A DNA stretch of 64,000 nucleotides, taken from JAPPHY01 sp965247535 (GTDB lineage: Bacteria > Chloroflexota > Dehalococcoidia > Lucifugimonadales > UBA2985). The notes under the pieces are model-generated. The model was not told where the DNA came from. It made no database searches and was given only the letters and a program-made list of their open reading frames with translations. Shown piece after piece: positions 1-8,873 of the stretch; position 1 is the stretch's first letter, and every line of letters begins with the position of its first letter. The stretch lies in the NCBI GenBank assembly GCA_965247535.1, contig OZ252018.1, positions 806,001 to 870,000 of the forward strand, in the 5' to 3' direction. The position numbers and the translations under genes were made by a program.

Positions 1-515
1 ATGTGCGCCCCAAGTGCATCGCTGTCAGTGGCCTCCGGCAGAAGGCGTGGCACCACGGACGCCAGGGTGATCGACAGTATCATGAGAACCGTTCAGCCCA
101 CCACGGGCGTGACAATGCGCCTGATTATGAACAGCCACTTGGATATGACGATCTGGCCGAGCCCGCATACGATGACCAGGGCGGCCAGGGTCGCAGGCCC
201 ACCGTCCGATACCGCGTCTATGCAGAAGGGTATGGAGAACGCGGCCGTGAACATGGGCAGCATTGTCCTGGCCCCGACCGGCCCCGCGCCGCGAACCTGC
301 ATCACCGTTGTCAGACCGGCAACCAGCAGGGACGCGAAGACCACCCACACCAGGTACGATTCGTCCCGTCCCGATGCCTTGGCCACCACGACCGGCGTCA
401 CCAGCAGCGTCGCCGACGCTATCAGACTGAACTGAGCGCCATACCCCAGGGAGGCCAGAAAAGGGGGACTCTCGTGCGCTTCGAAGCGGGGCTGCTGTTG
501 CGCTGAAATAGACAA
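1..515 (-). pseudogene. NCS2 (xanthine/uracil-type) permease, N-terminal part, interrupted by in-frame TGA, runs off window
   Basis: The frame is open from position 515 to the window edge apart from one TGA at 93-95. It encodes hydrophobic segments of the nucleobase:cation symporter-2 family, which imports purines or pyrimidines across the inner membrane. Family-like stretches include GAGPVGARTMLP, the usual substrate-domain approach, and RRIVTPVVG followed after the stop by TVLMILSITLASV. The family normally reads VVGGTV or VVTGTV here, so the TGA replaces a conserved glycine, probably by one change from GGA. The frame after the stop stays hydrophobic and coding-like, so I read this as one gene with a nonsense codon or base-call error, not a natural end. 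The start is ATG at 513-515. The remaining two thirds of the protein lie outside the window. Confidence 0.75.
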
Positions 516-896
516 TTTCGACTCCCTATATCACGGCACTGCCGATGTCCATCACCGTGAGGTTGCCTCGGCCGGTCTTGGCCACGAAGGCCAGGGAGGC
601 CATAGCAGGGACCCGATCCAGAAGTAGGGGGGAAATCAGCTTGAACATCGCCGGGCTTGCTACGTGCCTTGGGTATACTGGAACCTGTATCCGTCCCACG
701 CGCAGAGACGATCCATGCATACTTTACCACAATCGAATGTCGCAAGCGTTTCATGTAGTTTCAGAACCTGGACGCACTGCACCCACGGATTAGTCCCGAT
801 TGCAGAGTTTCGCAGAACCCGATGGACTGGAGAAGGCGGAGTTCCGGAGCGCAGTGGGGCCGAACTTTAAAGGTAGCGGGGATGCTTCGGGACCAA
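516..896. other. Intergenic stretch, nothing recognised
   Basis: The region separates the start of the NCS2 permease from the stop codon of the esterase gene. Short open frames exist on both strands, but none has recognisable protein character or a convincing ribosome-binding site. It probably carries the permease promoter; I could not identify its boxes with confidence. Confidence 0.4.
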
Positions 897-2132
897 TCAC
901 TCTTGCGACAGGAGCCAGTCTACCATGGCGTCCAGGAAGGTCTCGCCGAATCCGGGTGAGTGACCGGATCCCTCGCCAGCCCAGAGCTCGATTGTGATGC
1001 CCTCTGCGCAGCCCGATTCCACGCGGAATGCCTGCGTTTCGGCGCCCGGCACGTATCCGTCCAGATCGAGTGTCGCGTAGGGTTGGAGGTCTTCGGGCCA
1101 GTTGCAGCTGGCCCGCCGGCTCCAGTGCATCACCATCTCCTGAGCCCCGGCGTAGAATACCCTTTTGCCGTTGCCAGTCAGGACCGTCTCAATCTCGTCG
1201 CCCCCAAAGAGAATCACTTCGTCGGCGGTGCCATGAATGTGCAGCACCGATACGGGGGGCGCGCCCTCGCAGCTGGAGTCCTCAACGAAGCTCGTACCGG
1301 CAAGACTGGCCACGGCGCGAAGGCCGGGCAGGCCCTTGCAGGCCATGTGGTATGACATGAACCCGCCATTGGAGTAGCCGAAGAAGTACACCCGACCGAA
1401 CTCCCTGACCTCTCCTGCGTTCGCAACCAGCTCTGATAGAAATGCGACGTCATCCTCACCGGTCTTGCCACCGAGACAGCACAGATCCGTAGGGTTCCAG
1501 AAGGCGTTCCCATTGCTGCCGAGTGCGCCGGTGGGCAGCAGCAGAGCGAACCCGTGGCTGTTCACACGCTCGTGAAGTGGCACATAGGCGGCGTGGTCAG
1601 CGGAGTTTCCTCCGAAGCCGTGAAGAGACACGATTAGCGGCGTCTCTCCGTCGACAAATCTCACAGGCGTCACCAGGACGGAAGGGACTTCCCGGTCCGT
1701 GTGTTCCATGTAGTGGACCTGGCCCCCGAATTGCTCCACCATCCTGGCGGTTGCTTCATGAACGGCTTCCTCAGCCAGCGACTGTTTATCTTCCTCGGTC
1801 TTTGACCACATCTCTATGGTGGCCAGGACTGCGCCCAATTTGGTATCCGTTTCCTCGAGCTCCTGAATCCGGGACTCCAGGTCGTCCATGTCTTCCCCAA
1901 TGGTAGCGATTTTGCCCCGGAGTTCCGCGTTCTCGTTCTCAAGGGCTTCAAGTGACTCCTCCAGCGTGTGAGTCCTGACCTCCTGCTCAGCAACGCGCTC
2001 GTCTGCGTCGGGGCCCGCGCTGGCGCCGGTGCAGGAGAGCAGGGCGGTGGTGAGAAGAATGCAGACTGGCAATGAACTTGCAAGTCGCAGAATGCCCGCC
2101 CTGATTCGAGCCGGGGCAACACGCATCTTCAT
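897..2132 (-). CDS. Secreted lipoprotein esterase of the PHB depolymerase/LpqC-like alpha/beta hydrolase family
   Basis: The C-terminal two thirds form an alpha/beta hydrolase of the esterase/PHB-depolymerase type. There is an oxyanion-region HGFGG, the nucleophile elbow GYSNGG (catalytic Ser), and a HIHGTAD segment with the Asp of the triad; a His near the end (GSGHSPG) completes it. The N terminus is a lipoprotein signal: a basic stretch, a hydrophobic core and the lipobox LLSC. A Glu/Leu-rich coiled coil of about 60 residues follows and probably acts as a stalk. The open frame reaches 2264, but the extra N-terminal residues are Arg/Ala-rich and unlike a signal peptide, so I start at the ATG at 2132 (another ATG lies at 2126). 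Substrates could be polyesters, feruloyl esters or small esters; the sequence does not decide. Confidence 0.8.
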   Translation of the reverse strand: MKMRVAPARIRAGILRLASSLPVCILLTTALLSCTGASAGPDADERVAEQEVRTHTLEESLEALENENAELRGKIATIGEDMDDLESRIQELEETDTKLGAVLATIEMWSKTEEDKQSLAEEAVHEATARMVEQFGGQVHYMEHTDREVPSVLVTPVRFVDGETPLIVSLHGFGGNSADHAAYVPLHERVNSHGFALLLPTGALGSNGNAFWNPTDLCCLGGKTGEDDVAFLSELVANAGEVREFGRVYFFGYSNGGFMSYHMACKGLPGLRAVASLAGTSFVEDSSCEGAPPVSVLHIHGTADEVILFGGDEIETVLTGNGKRVFYAGAQEMVMHWSRRASCNWPEDLQPYATLDLDGYVPGAETQAFRVESGCAEGITIELWAGEGSGHSPGFGETFLDAMVDWLLSQE

Positions 2133-2336
2133 CAGCGCTTCAGCAAGTCCCCAACGTCGCAGCAAATGAGTCGCGCTTCTCAACCGGCGAGGTGTGACCG
2201 CTGCGCTTGGCGACAGACGGCCAGGTAGCCGGACGGCCGCTTGTGCCGAGCACACCGGCGCCATCGGCTTCCGGCAGTTCCGTCCGTATGACTAGCTCCC
2301 TGGAAGGCACTAGCGCGAACCTTGACCAACCTCGCC

Positions 2337-3965
2337 TCACTCTGTCGTCGCCTTCTCCAGCCCCAGGAGTCGTCCGGCGATGTCGCGGGCCCCATCGATG
2401 TCATCGGCGAATTGCTCCTCGGGAATCTGCTTCAGGGAGTTGAGCGCGCGCAGGGTGATCGCCGGCTGGTCAGACAGGCCGATCACTATACACTCCGTGT
2501 GCTCCGCAAGGGCGGTGTCTATGAGCTCCTCCACCACCAGCGAGGCGCTGTCGTCCATGTAGGCCGTGTCGGTGAAGTCGAAGATCACAACGTCGTGCTC
2601 ACTGATGTCCCTGCTGATGGTGCTGATCAGCTTGTGAGAGGAAGCCACCGTGAACGCGCCGCGCAGAATCACCATGCCCACGTGGGCCGAATGGTCGTCA
2701 GCGTCCAGCTTGTAGCCTTCCCCGAAGAAGACCTCGTCCAGGATGGGCACGGATACCACGTTGTCCATCTGTAGACGCTCGAACCTCCTTGAGGTTGCCA
2801 TACCTGCCGCGATGAGCCCCACGGCCACGGCGGTCACCAGATCGATGAACACCGTCAGAAGCAGGGTGATCACCATGACCGCAAGATGTTCACGCTGCAC
2901 GCGCATTATTCGAGTCAGGAATCGCCAGTCGATTATGTCCCAGCCTACCTTTAAGAGGATGCCTGCCAGGCAGGCGTGCGGAATGATCTCGACATACCTG
3001 GCCAAACCCAACACCAGAGCCAGCAGAATCGCCGCGCGTATGACGCCGGATATCGGTGTCCTGCCACCGGCTCGGATGTTGATGACCGTGCCCATGGTTG
3101 CCCCGGCGCCTGGTAGCCCGCCCAGGAACCCTGCCGCCATGTTGCCAATGCCCTGTCCCACCAGCTCCCGGTTGGCGCTGTGCTGCGTCCTGGTCATGGA
3201 GTCCGCGATGAGCGACGTCAGCAGACTGTCGATGGACCCCAGCATCGCCAGGGTCAGAGCGGGAGTTACGGCCTGTGCCAGTATCCCGGGGGACAGGTCC
3301 GGTAGCTGCGGAGCGGGCAGGCCGGTGGGCACGTTGCCAATGACGGGCACGTCCGTGAGCCAGTAAACGCCTATCATGGTGCCAACCACCAGAGCGGCGA
3401 GGGTAGGCGGCAGGATGCGACGGAGCCGCCCAGGCCACAGGACGCCCACGGCAAGCGTCACGAAGGCGATGGCAAATGCGCTCGAGTTGAAGTTGGCTAT
3501 GCCGTCCGTCCATCCCCTGATGGAGGCCATGGGTCCCTCGGCCACGGGCGTGCCCAGGATGGGCAGAGTCTGCAGCAGAATGATGATGATGCCGATGCCC
3601 GACATGAAGCCGGAAATGACGGAGTAGGGTGTGAATGCGATGAACCGGCCGATTCCCACCATGCCAAGCGCCACCTGCAAGAGTCCGGCCATGATCACGA
3701 TGGTGAAAGCGGCGGCAAGATTGTCCGCGTGGAGCGTGACGACCACCGCCATGGCAATGGCCATGGGGCCGGTCGGGCCGGAGATCTGAGATCGAGTTCC
3801 TCCGAACACCGCCGCGAAGAACCCTACGGCGATCGCCCCGTAGATTCCAGCGAGGGCTCCAAGGCCGGAGGCCTCGCCGAATGCCAGGGCCACAGGCAAG
3901 CCAACCACGGCGGCAGTTATGCCTCCGAACAGGTCTCCTTTAATCGAAGCCAGGCGTTGCTGCAA
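2337..3965 (-). CDS. SulP/SLC26-family anion transporter with C-terminal STAS domain
   Basis: This inner-membrane secondary transporter belongs to the sulfate permease/SLC26 family. The N terminus (DLFGGITAAVVGLPVALAFG) is the family opening helix with the usual two-helix substrate hairpin, followed by GPTGPMA and about ten further hydrophobic segments to roughly residue 420. The last 100 residues are a STAS domain (VVIFDFTDTAYMDDSA), the cytoplasmic regulatory module. At 542 residues the length is normal. Substrate cannot be read from the sequence; sulfate, bicarbonate and other anions are all known for bacterial members. The start is TTG at 3963-3965, preceded by a GGGAG-type ribosome site, and fits the family N terminus. 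Confidence 0.92.
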   Translation of the reverse strand: MQQRLASIKGDLFGGITAAVVGLPVALAFGEASGLGALAGIYGAIAVGFFAAVFGGTRSQISGPTGPMAIAMAVVVTLHADNLAAAFTIVIMAGLLQVALGMVGIGRFIAFTPYSVISGFMSGIGIIIILLQTLPILGTPVAEGPMASIRGWTDGIANFNSSAFAIAFVTLAVGVLWPGRLRRILPPTLAALVVGTMIGVYWLTDVPVIGNVPTGLPAPQLPDLSPGILAQAVTPALTLAMLGSIDSLLTSLIADSMTRTQHSANRELVGQGIGNMAAGFLGGLPGAGATMGTVINIRAGGRTPISGVIRAAILLALVLGLARYVEIIPHACLAGILLKVGWDIIDWRFLTRIMRVQREHLAVMVITLLLTVFIDLVTAVAVGLIAAGMATSRRFERLQMDNVVSVPILDEVFFGEGYKLDADDHSAHVGMVILRGAFTVASSHKLISTISRDISEHDVVIFDFTDTAYMDDSASLVVEELIDTALAEHTECIVIGLSDQPAITLRALNSLKQIPEEQFADDIDGARDIAGRLLGLEKATTE

Positions 3966-4534
3966 GCCACTACTCCCAAGTTACGTCCCGAATGCCCCGA
4001 AATCTGGGGCAGCCCGGTGCTGGCAGTCCTTGCGCTATTGTCTCCTAGTCACCACTATCGCTAGAGTTGGAGAATTGGTCAAGGTGCCAAGACCGGATCG
4101 GCTGCCCGGCAGCCCCCGGCGTCGCGCATACCCTATAAGTTGACACCCCAATTCACGGAGTTTCCCCTAAAGCTCCAGGTTAAGCGACCCGCCTCCTATT
4201 CCAAGACAGACGGTCGGCGACCCGCGCCCAATAGTTGTAACACCCGCAACGCAACACTGGCAAGCGATGGTCCGACACCTCTGCCATCGTTCACGGGGCA
4301 TGGCCGGCGCTGACACTCAGGCTAAACTGGACATTCTGCAGCAGCCGAGGTTAGCTGCCAATGAACCGTGATGCCTGAGGCCAGGCGCTAGCGACTGCCA
4401 TGAGAGACTGCCAGCGGGTCATGATGCGCTGGCAGTCATCACTCCTTCGATTACGGCTTGGGGGAACTCCACCGTAGGGTTCCGGTTGCACCCAGCCGGT
4501 CCAGATCGTCAGTTGGCTTCAGAATACGTGGGCC
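3966..4534. other. Intergenic region, no gene recognised
   Basis: About 570 bases lie between the 5' end of the SulP gene and the 3' end of the PPC-domain protein gene. Reading both strands I found no frame with protein-like composition, no tRNA and no clear terminator hairpin. The SulP promoter must lie at its left end. Confidence 0.4.
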
Positions 4535-7057
4535 TTACTCCTCGCTTTCGCGCCCAGTTGCGGAAATCTCGCCGCTGCGCAGCCACACACCGACCGGTAT
4601 GTCCGCGGCCAGGTAGCGGAGGTCCGGGGTGATCGTCTCGCCGGTAGCGTCCACAAAGCTTAGCTCGGTGCGACCGTCGTCGAGACGCCGCCCATGAATG
4701 CTTCCTATGGTGACACCATCCACCTCAACGTCGCTGCTCATCTGCCAGCTTCCGGCCCGAGTGTCGATAGACAGGAAGCGACTGGTCGGCAGTATCTGCA
4801 CTCCGGTGGTGAGTTCAACGCCGTGCTCGATTCGGCCGTCCTCGCCCAGCCTGGCGATTATGCGCAGCTGGTACGTCGGAGGCTCAGCCGGAGTGAGCGA
4901 GGGTTGATCGTAACCGAATAGCTCCCGAATCTCGTTGCTGCCGGCGATGGCCAGACCCTGCAGGAACACTGTATTGTTGTCATCTGCCTCAGCGGCTGCA
5001 CACAGGACGGCGTCGAGCGCAAGGCCGACAATTGGAGACGCCACGCGCATCTCGGCGGCCAGCCTGACCAGCCCGTCGACGTCTGCAGTCCCGTTCTCTT
5101 CCAGGGCCTCCCGCAGATCTGCTTCCGTATCGCCACAAGAAGCCCGCTCCGAAAAGGTGCCGACCATGCGACGGACGTCCGGATCGTCCCAGCCGAGTTC
5201 GACGTTACTCGCAGCAGCCACGATCTCGCCGGCCGCCACTGCCGGGGAGATAACGCGTTCGGCGTAGGTGAACTGGGAGTGGACCTTGAAGGCCTCCTCA
5301 AACGACAGCGCTTCGCCGTCGACTATCTTCCCCTGAAGGGCGCTCCAGGACTCTGCCAGTGTGACGAATTGCTCCGACGCCTCCTGGGAGATGCCGGTAA
5401 CGACATCCTCCACAACGGTCGGAATCAGGGCCTCTTCTGCGGCCAGCACCTCTGCAAGCCCGGAGGTGTCAACCTCGCTCGCATACTGGGATGCGAACTC
5501 CCTCAACAGGGCGCTTGACGACGCACCTTCCAGACTGACAGCGCCGGCCTCTCCGGTAGTGGACAGCCCGGCAATGGCCGGCTGCTCGAAGATCCCGTCC
5601 AGCACCTGGGTGTGCACGCCCGCGGCGTAGATCGCCTTCGCGCGCACGGATGGGTCGATATCAGTGTCCGGATCGGCGACGGAGCTAACCGAGGTCGTGA
5701 CCAGTCCTTCTCCGTCGGCTTCCGCCTGAACAACATAGTCCATGTCGTCCACCTTGACGGTGACCGAATCAAATGTCGTGCCGCTCAGGACCATGAGATT
5801 CTGCCACAGGCCGTGGAATCCGACCTCCTGGCCGAAACGGTCGTAGGTGATCACTGCCACAAACACCCAGGACGGGCCGGAGCTCGCAAGAGTGACCTCG
5901 AACGGCGAAACGTGGCCAATATCGACACTATTGGCGCCGGCAGTCTCCGAACTGCTGTGGTAGGAGACCCCCGGTTCCCAGCGTCCTGCCGACGCGGTTA
6001 TAGGGGAAGCCACCTCAAGTACACGCGGTCCCACCACGTACACTAATGCTCGCCCGCCGACTTCGGCGAGACTGCCACCGCCCAGGTTCCCGATTCGGAA
6101 GTCTACATTGAAGGGTTGGCCCGCAACCACGCGGTTTGGGGTACGCGTCTCCTCGATCTTTAGCAGGAAACTCTCCTGCCTGGCCTTCTCGTCCACGAGA
6201 TCGACCACCAGGGTGAAGTCGGCCATCAGGGGCTGATAGTCACGTTCCAGGTAGGTCGTGGCCTCCAGCAGGTAGGTGCCCGCCTGCAGGTACCGCTCAA
6301 TTCGCGAGTTGCGCCGTTCGCCGCCGTCGTCGTTGGCGGCGATCACGCCCTCGGCCAGGGAGACGAGAGAGAGCACGGGGTCGCCGTTGTCCGACATCAG
6401 GTCCACTCGTACGCGGCCGTCCTGCGGCATCTCGAACAGGTAGCTGTGGGCCGGATGCTCCACCACGAAGCGGGAGCCGCAGGTGTCGAGCGACCAGGAG
6501 CCTGAAGCAGTCAGACCGACGCCCGGCCTGAGCGCTCCGAGCGGCACCGGATCGCAGCCCGTCACGCGGCTGACGGAAAGCGAGAAGTCCGACGGCCCGC
6601 GACCGCGTCCGCCAACCGTTGTGGCCTCCACCATGTAGGCGCCCGGAGTGAGATCGCGCTCTACTCGTGCGTCGAGACCGGCGCCGCCATCATCGTTGTC
6701 CGTTATACGGCTCCCGTCCTCGGTCATAAGATAGAGGTAGGGGTCACCGTCCGCTGATGTTAGGTCCACCCTGATTCGCCCACCTTCCGTCACCTCAAAC
6801 CGGTAGGTGTGGGCGTCACTACCGGTCAGGAAGCGGGAATCGCAGTCCTCGGTTGACCAACGTCCGTTCGAGGATAGCTCCGCATCCGGCTCCGCGCCGA
6901 GCGTGCCCAGGTCGACTGCAGCACAGGCCTCCTGACCCTGCGCCGGCGAAATGCCGAACCACCCCATCCCAATCAGGCCGGCGACCAGCGCGGCCAAGGC
7001 GCATGATATCGCAAGCCTTCGCATTCCGAATACCGGAGACGGATCTGAGAGTGCCAT
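4535..7057 (-). CDS. Large secreted protein with two tandem PPC-like beta domains, function unknown
   Basis: About 840 residues. The first 40 form a signal peptide (two Arg, hydrophobic core, end near SPAQGQ). Two similar 115-residue beta domains follow. Each begins with a Leu-Gly segment, contains HTYRFEV or HSYLFEM, then RVDL, a NDDGG loop and an AGTY/GAYMVEAT strand. This is the pattern of bacterial pre-peptidase C-terminal (PPC) domains, which bind surfaces or polymers. A CARDB-like region (VVAGQPFNVDFRIGNLG) follows, then a long mostly helical, acidic segment with no motif I know, and a beta-rich end. There is no membrane anchor. The frame opens further upstream to 7147; I prefer ATG 7057, and ATG 7024 directly before the basic residues is also possible. 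Confidence 0.65.
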   Translation of the reverse strand: MALSDPSPVFGMRRLAISCALAALVAGLIGMGWFGISPAQGQEACAAVDLGTLGAEPDAELSSNGRWSTEDCDSRFLTGSDAHTYRFEVTEGGRIRVDLTSADGDPYLYLMTEDGSRITDNDDGGAGLDARVERDLTPGAYMVEATTVGGRGRGPSDFSLSVSRVTGCDPVPLGALRPGVGLTASGSWSLDTCGSRFVVEHPAHSYLFEMPQDGRVRVDLMSDNGDPVLSLVSLAEGVIAANDDGGERRNSRIERYLQAGTYLLEATTYLERDYQPLMADFTLVVDLVDEKARQESFLLKIEETRTPNRVVAGQPFNVDFRIGNLGGGSLAEVGGRALVYVVGPRVLEVASPITASAGRWEPGVSYHSSSETAGANSVDIGHVSPFEVTLASSGPSWVFVAVITYDRFGQEVGFHGLWQNLMVLSGTTFDSVTVKVDDMDYVVQAEADGEGLVTTSVSSVADPDTDIDPSVRAKAIYAAGVHTQVLDGIFEQPAIAGLSTTGEAGAVSLEGASSSALLREFASQYASEVDTSGLAEVLAAEEALIPTVVEDVVTGISQEASEQFVTLAESWSALQGKIVDGEALSFEEAFKVHSQFTYAERVISPAVAAGEIVAAASNVELGWDDPDVRRMVGTFSERASCGDTEADLREALEENGTADVDGLVRLAAEMRVASPIVGLALDAVLCAAAEADDNNTVFLQGLAIAGSNEIRELFGYDQPSLTPAEPPTYQLRIIARLGEDGRIEHGVELTTGVQILPTSRFLSIDTRAGSWQMSSDVEVDGVTIGSIHGRRLDDGRTELSFVDATGETITPDLRYLAADIPVGVWLRSGEISATGRESEE

Positions 7058-7256
7058 TCCTTCTGTTCTTTGAGGATTCACTTTGGGCGAGTCCCCCTTC
7101 CTGATATGTTGTACTAATACTCTATGAAGGCTGCCAAATGTTACCATTCAATCCAAGGGTCAATCAAGCAGTGTGCTCAGAGGAAGTCGTCCCGTTTCTG
7201 CCCGGTGCGTGCCCTGCAGACCGGGACCGGAGGTAGCTTGCCGCCAAGCCCTGGCG

Positions 7257-7949
7257 CTAGGCCACGCAGCACGCCGCTTTGCACTCGCGTACGCCGAAGA
7301 TGCAGCCTGGGCAAAAGCACACCCTTGCCGGGCCTGCCTCATGCTCTTCGCCGTGCCCCGAGACATTTTCCATGCCTTCCTTTACGAAGAGCGGGACCAG
7401 AAGCAGGGCCGACACTGGATCGGCCCACCACCAGGAGAGCAAAGTGTTGAGCCCAAGCCCGATCAGGATCGTCAGGTCCTGAAGATCGCAGAACAGGCTC
7501 TCCATCGCCTCCGCTCTCAACGACCGGGACTGCATGCGTTCGGCGATCCGCATCTTCCCCACGTACAGGCCGGTCATCACCACCGCGCTCGCAACTACGA
7601 TGAGTACACCCGCCAGGCTTGGCTGCGGCTCGGGCAGCCACCCCACCAGGCTGGCGCCGGAGTGCAGGACCACGTAGGCCGCCAGGAGGAAGAAGCTGAG
7701 CCCCAGCAACTTTTGCGACTTTATCTCAGCGGCCTCTGTTTCCGACTCATGCCGTTCTGCCATCAGGCGCCATACAAGGACAGCGCCGGCGAGAAGCTCG
7801 ATGATGCTGTCCAGCCCGAAGGCCAGGATGGCCACGCTTCCGGCCCGGGTGCCCGCCCATAGAGCAACGGCGGCCTCGATCAGGTTCCACAGGAGGCCGA
7901 CTATGACCAGAAGCAATGCAGTCTTGCGTAGGGAGTCCGATTCAAGCAT
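7257..7949 (-). CDS. Cation diffusion facilitator-type membrane transporter with Cys-rich C terminus
   Basis: A polytopic membrane protein of about 230 residues related to the CDF/TMEM163-like branch of cation transporters. Evidence is the early FGLDSIIEL segment with acidic residues in a membrane helix, the central ESLFCDLQDLT segment, and a WWADP turn typical of this group near residue 175. It would export a divalent metal across the inner membrane. Its tail is unusual: the last 25 residues hold six Cys (CFCPGC, then REC and AACC), which could bind metal. I prefer ATG at 7949 over the TTG at 7958 because a GGAAGA site is well spaced for it. The metal is unknown. Confidence 0.75.
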   Translation of the reverse strand: MLESDSLRKTALLLVIVGLLWNLIEAAVALWAGTRAGSVAILAFGLDSIIELLAGAVLVWRLMAERHESETEAAEIKSQKLLGLSFFLLAAYVVLHSGASLVGWLPEPQPSLAGVLIVVASAVVMTGLYVGKMRIAERMQSRSLRAEAMESLFCDLQDLTILIGLGLNTLLSWWWADPVSALLLVPLFVKEGMENVSGHGEEHEAGPARVCFCPGCIFGVRECKAACCVA

Positions 7950-8259
7950 CTGAGCCAATCTTCCGCGCGGCCTTGCGTCTCCTTCTTAAGAGAGCCGACC
8001 AGCCGGGAGAAGCCCGGGGAGGTGGCGAACCTAAGCGCCTCTAGCGGTAGGACTGAGGTCTCTCAGGTAGAGAATTGTACTGCTTACGATGATGCAAGCG
8101 CCAGACGTGGCGAGTGGGTGCTGGGTACTGGTCGGCAACTGCCGGGTCGCTCGCAGCGCCTTGCGGCCATGTTGTGGTAGAGTGTCGGCGGTACACCGCA
8201 ACCCAAAAGGCTGATCCAACGTCTGTGTAACCGGAGTTCTGGCACAAGAGGTCCGGCCA

Positions 8260-8835
8260 ATGTTCAAAGCGATTGCACCTAGAGACCTGGCGCCTATCCC
8301 CGCGCTGGCAGCCGCGGCCTTCGTGTTCCTGGCCACGTTTGCCTGGACGGAGAGAACCGTTCTCGTCGATCCGGATGGCATGTCCGTGCCCCACTGGCCC
8401 TGGAAGCTGTGGCAGGCGGGCGCGTTGCTGCTGGGGATTGCCGGGGTCTGGTGGGTCTGGCTGAGCACTCGCCGGGTGCCCTGGGTGCGCAGCCTGGCGC
8501 TTGCCGTTCTGGCCGCTGCCGTGTTCGCCAACGCGTACAGTGGCGTGTTTGGAGACTATAGTGGTGACGTGTGGCGCACCATCAACCCGCTCTTCATCGG
8601 CTGCTCGAGTGTGGCTGCGGTGGCCCTGTGGCGCTCAGGCAATCCTGCGGGGCGAGCGGGATCCCTGGTTTCGGCGGTACTGGGCGTCGTTCTGCTCGCA
8701 AACGCGTACTTTGTCGACTACGGAGACGCCTGGCAGGTCCTGAACCCGCTGCTGATGCTGACGAGCCTGGCGTGGGCCGCCATCGACGGCCAAGCCGACG
8801 CAACCAAATCAGAGAGCAGGGCAGAGGATCGGTAG
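8260..8835 (+). CDS. Small polytopic membrane protein with internal duplication, unknown function
   Basis: The 191 residues contain about six hydrophobic helices. The two halves are related: one contains ANAYSGVFGDYSGDVWRTINP and the other ANAYFVDYGDAWQVLNPLL, each at the end of a helix, so the protein arose by duplication of a three-helix unit. The C-terminal tail is short and polar. An AGAGG-like site stands eight bases before the ATG. It is transcribed alone, divergent from the CDF gene and convergent with the MFS gene. I do not recognise the family and assign no function. Confidence 0.7.
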   Translation: MFKAIAPRDLAPIPALAAAAFVFLATFAWTERTVLVDPDGMSVPHWPWKLWQAGALLLGIAGVWWVWLSTRRVPWVRSLALAVLAAAVFANAYSGVFGDYSGDVWRTINPLFIGCSSVAAVALWRSGNPAGRAGSLVSAVLGVVLLANAYFVDYGDAWQVLNPLLMLTSLAWAAIDGQADATKSESRAEDR

Positions 8836-8873
8836 GCCACGCGTCCGGCGGCAGGAGCCGAAAGAGCAACCAA

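Noticed and set aside
93..95. TGA read as glycine (alternative genetic code)
   Set aside because: Many genes in the window end with TGA at the expected family length, including the esterase, addA and moxR, and tRNA content gives no hint of recoding.
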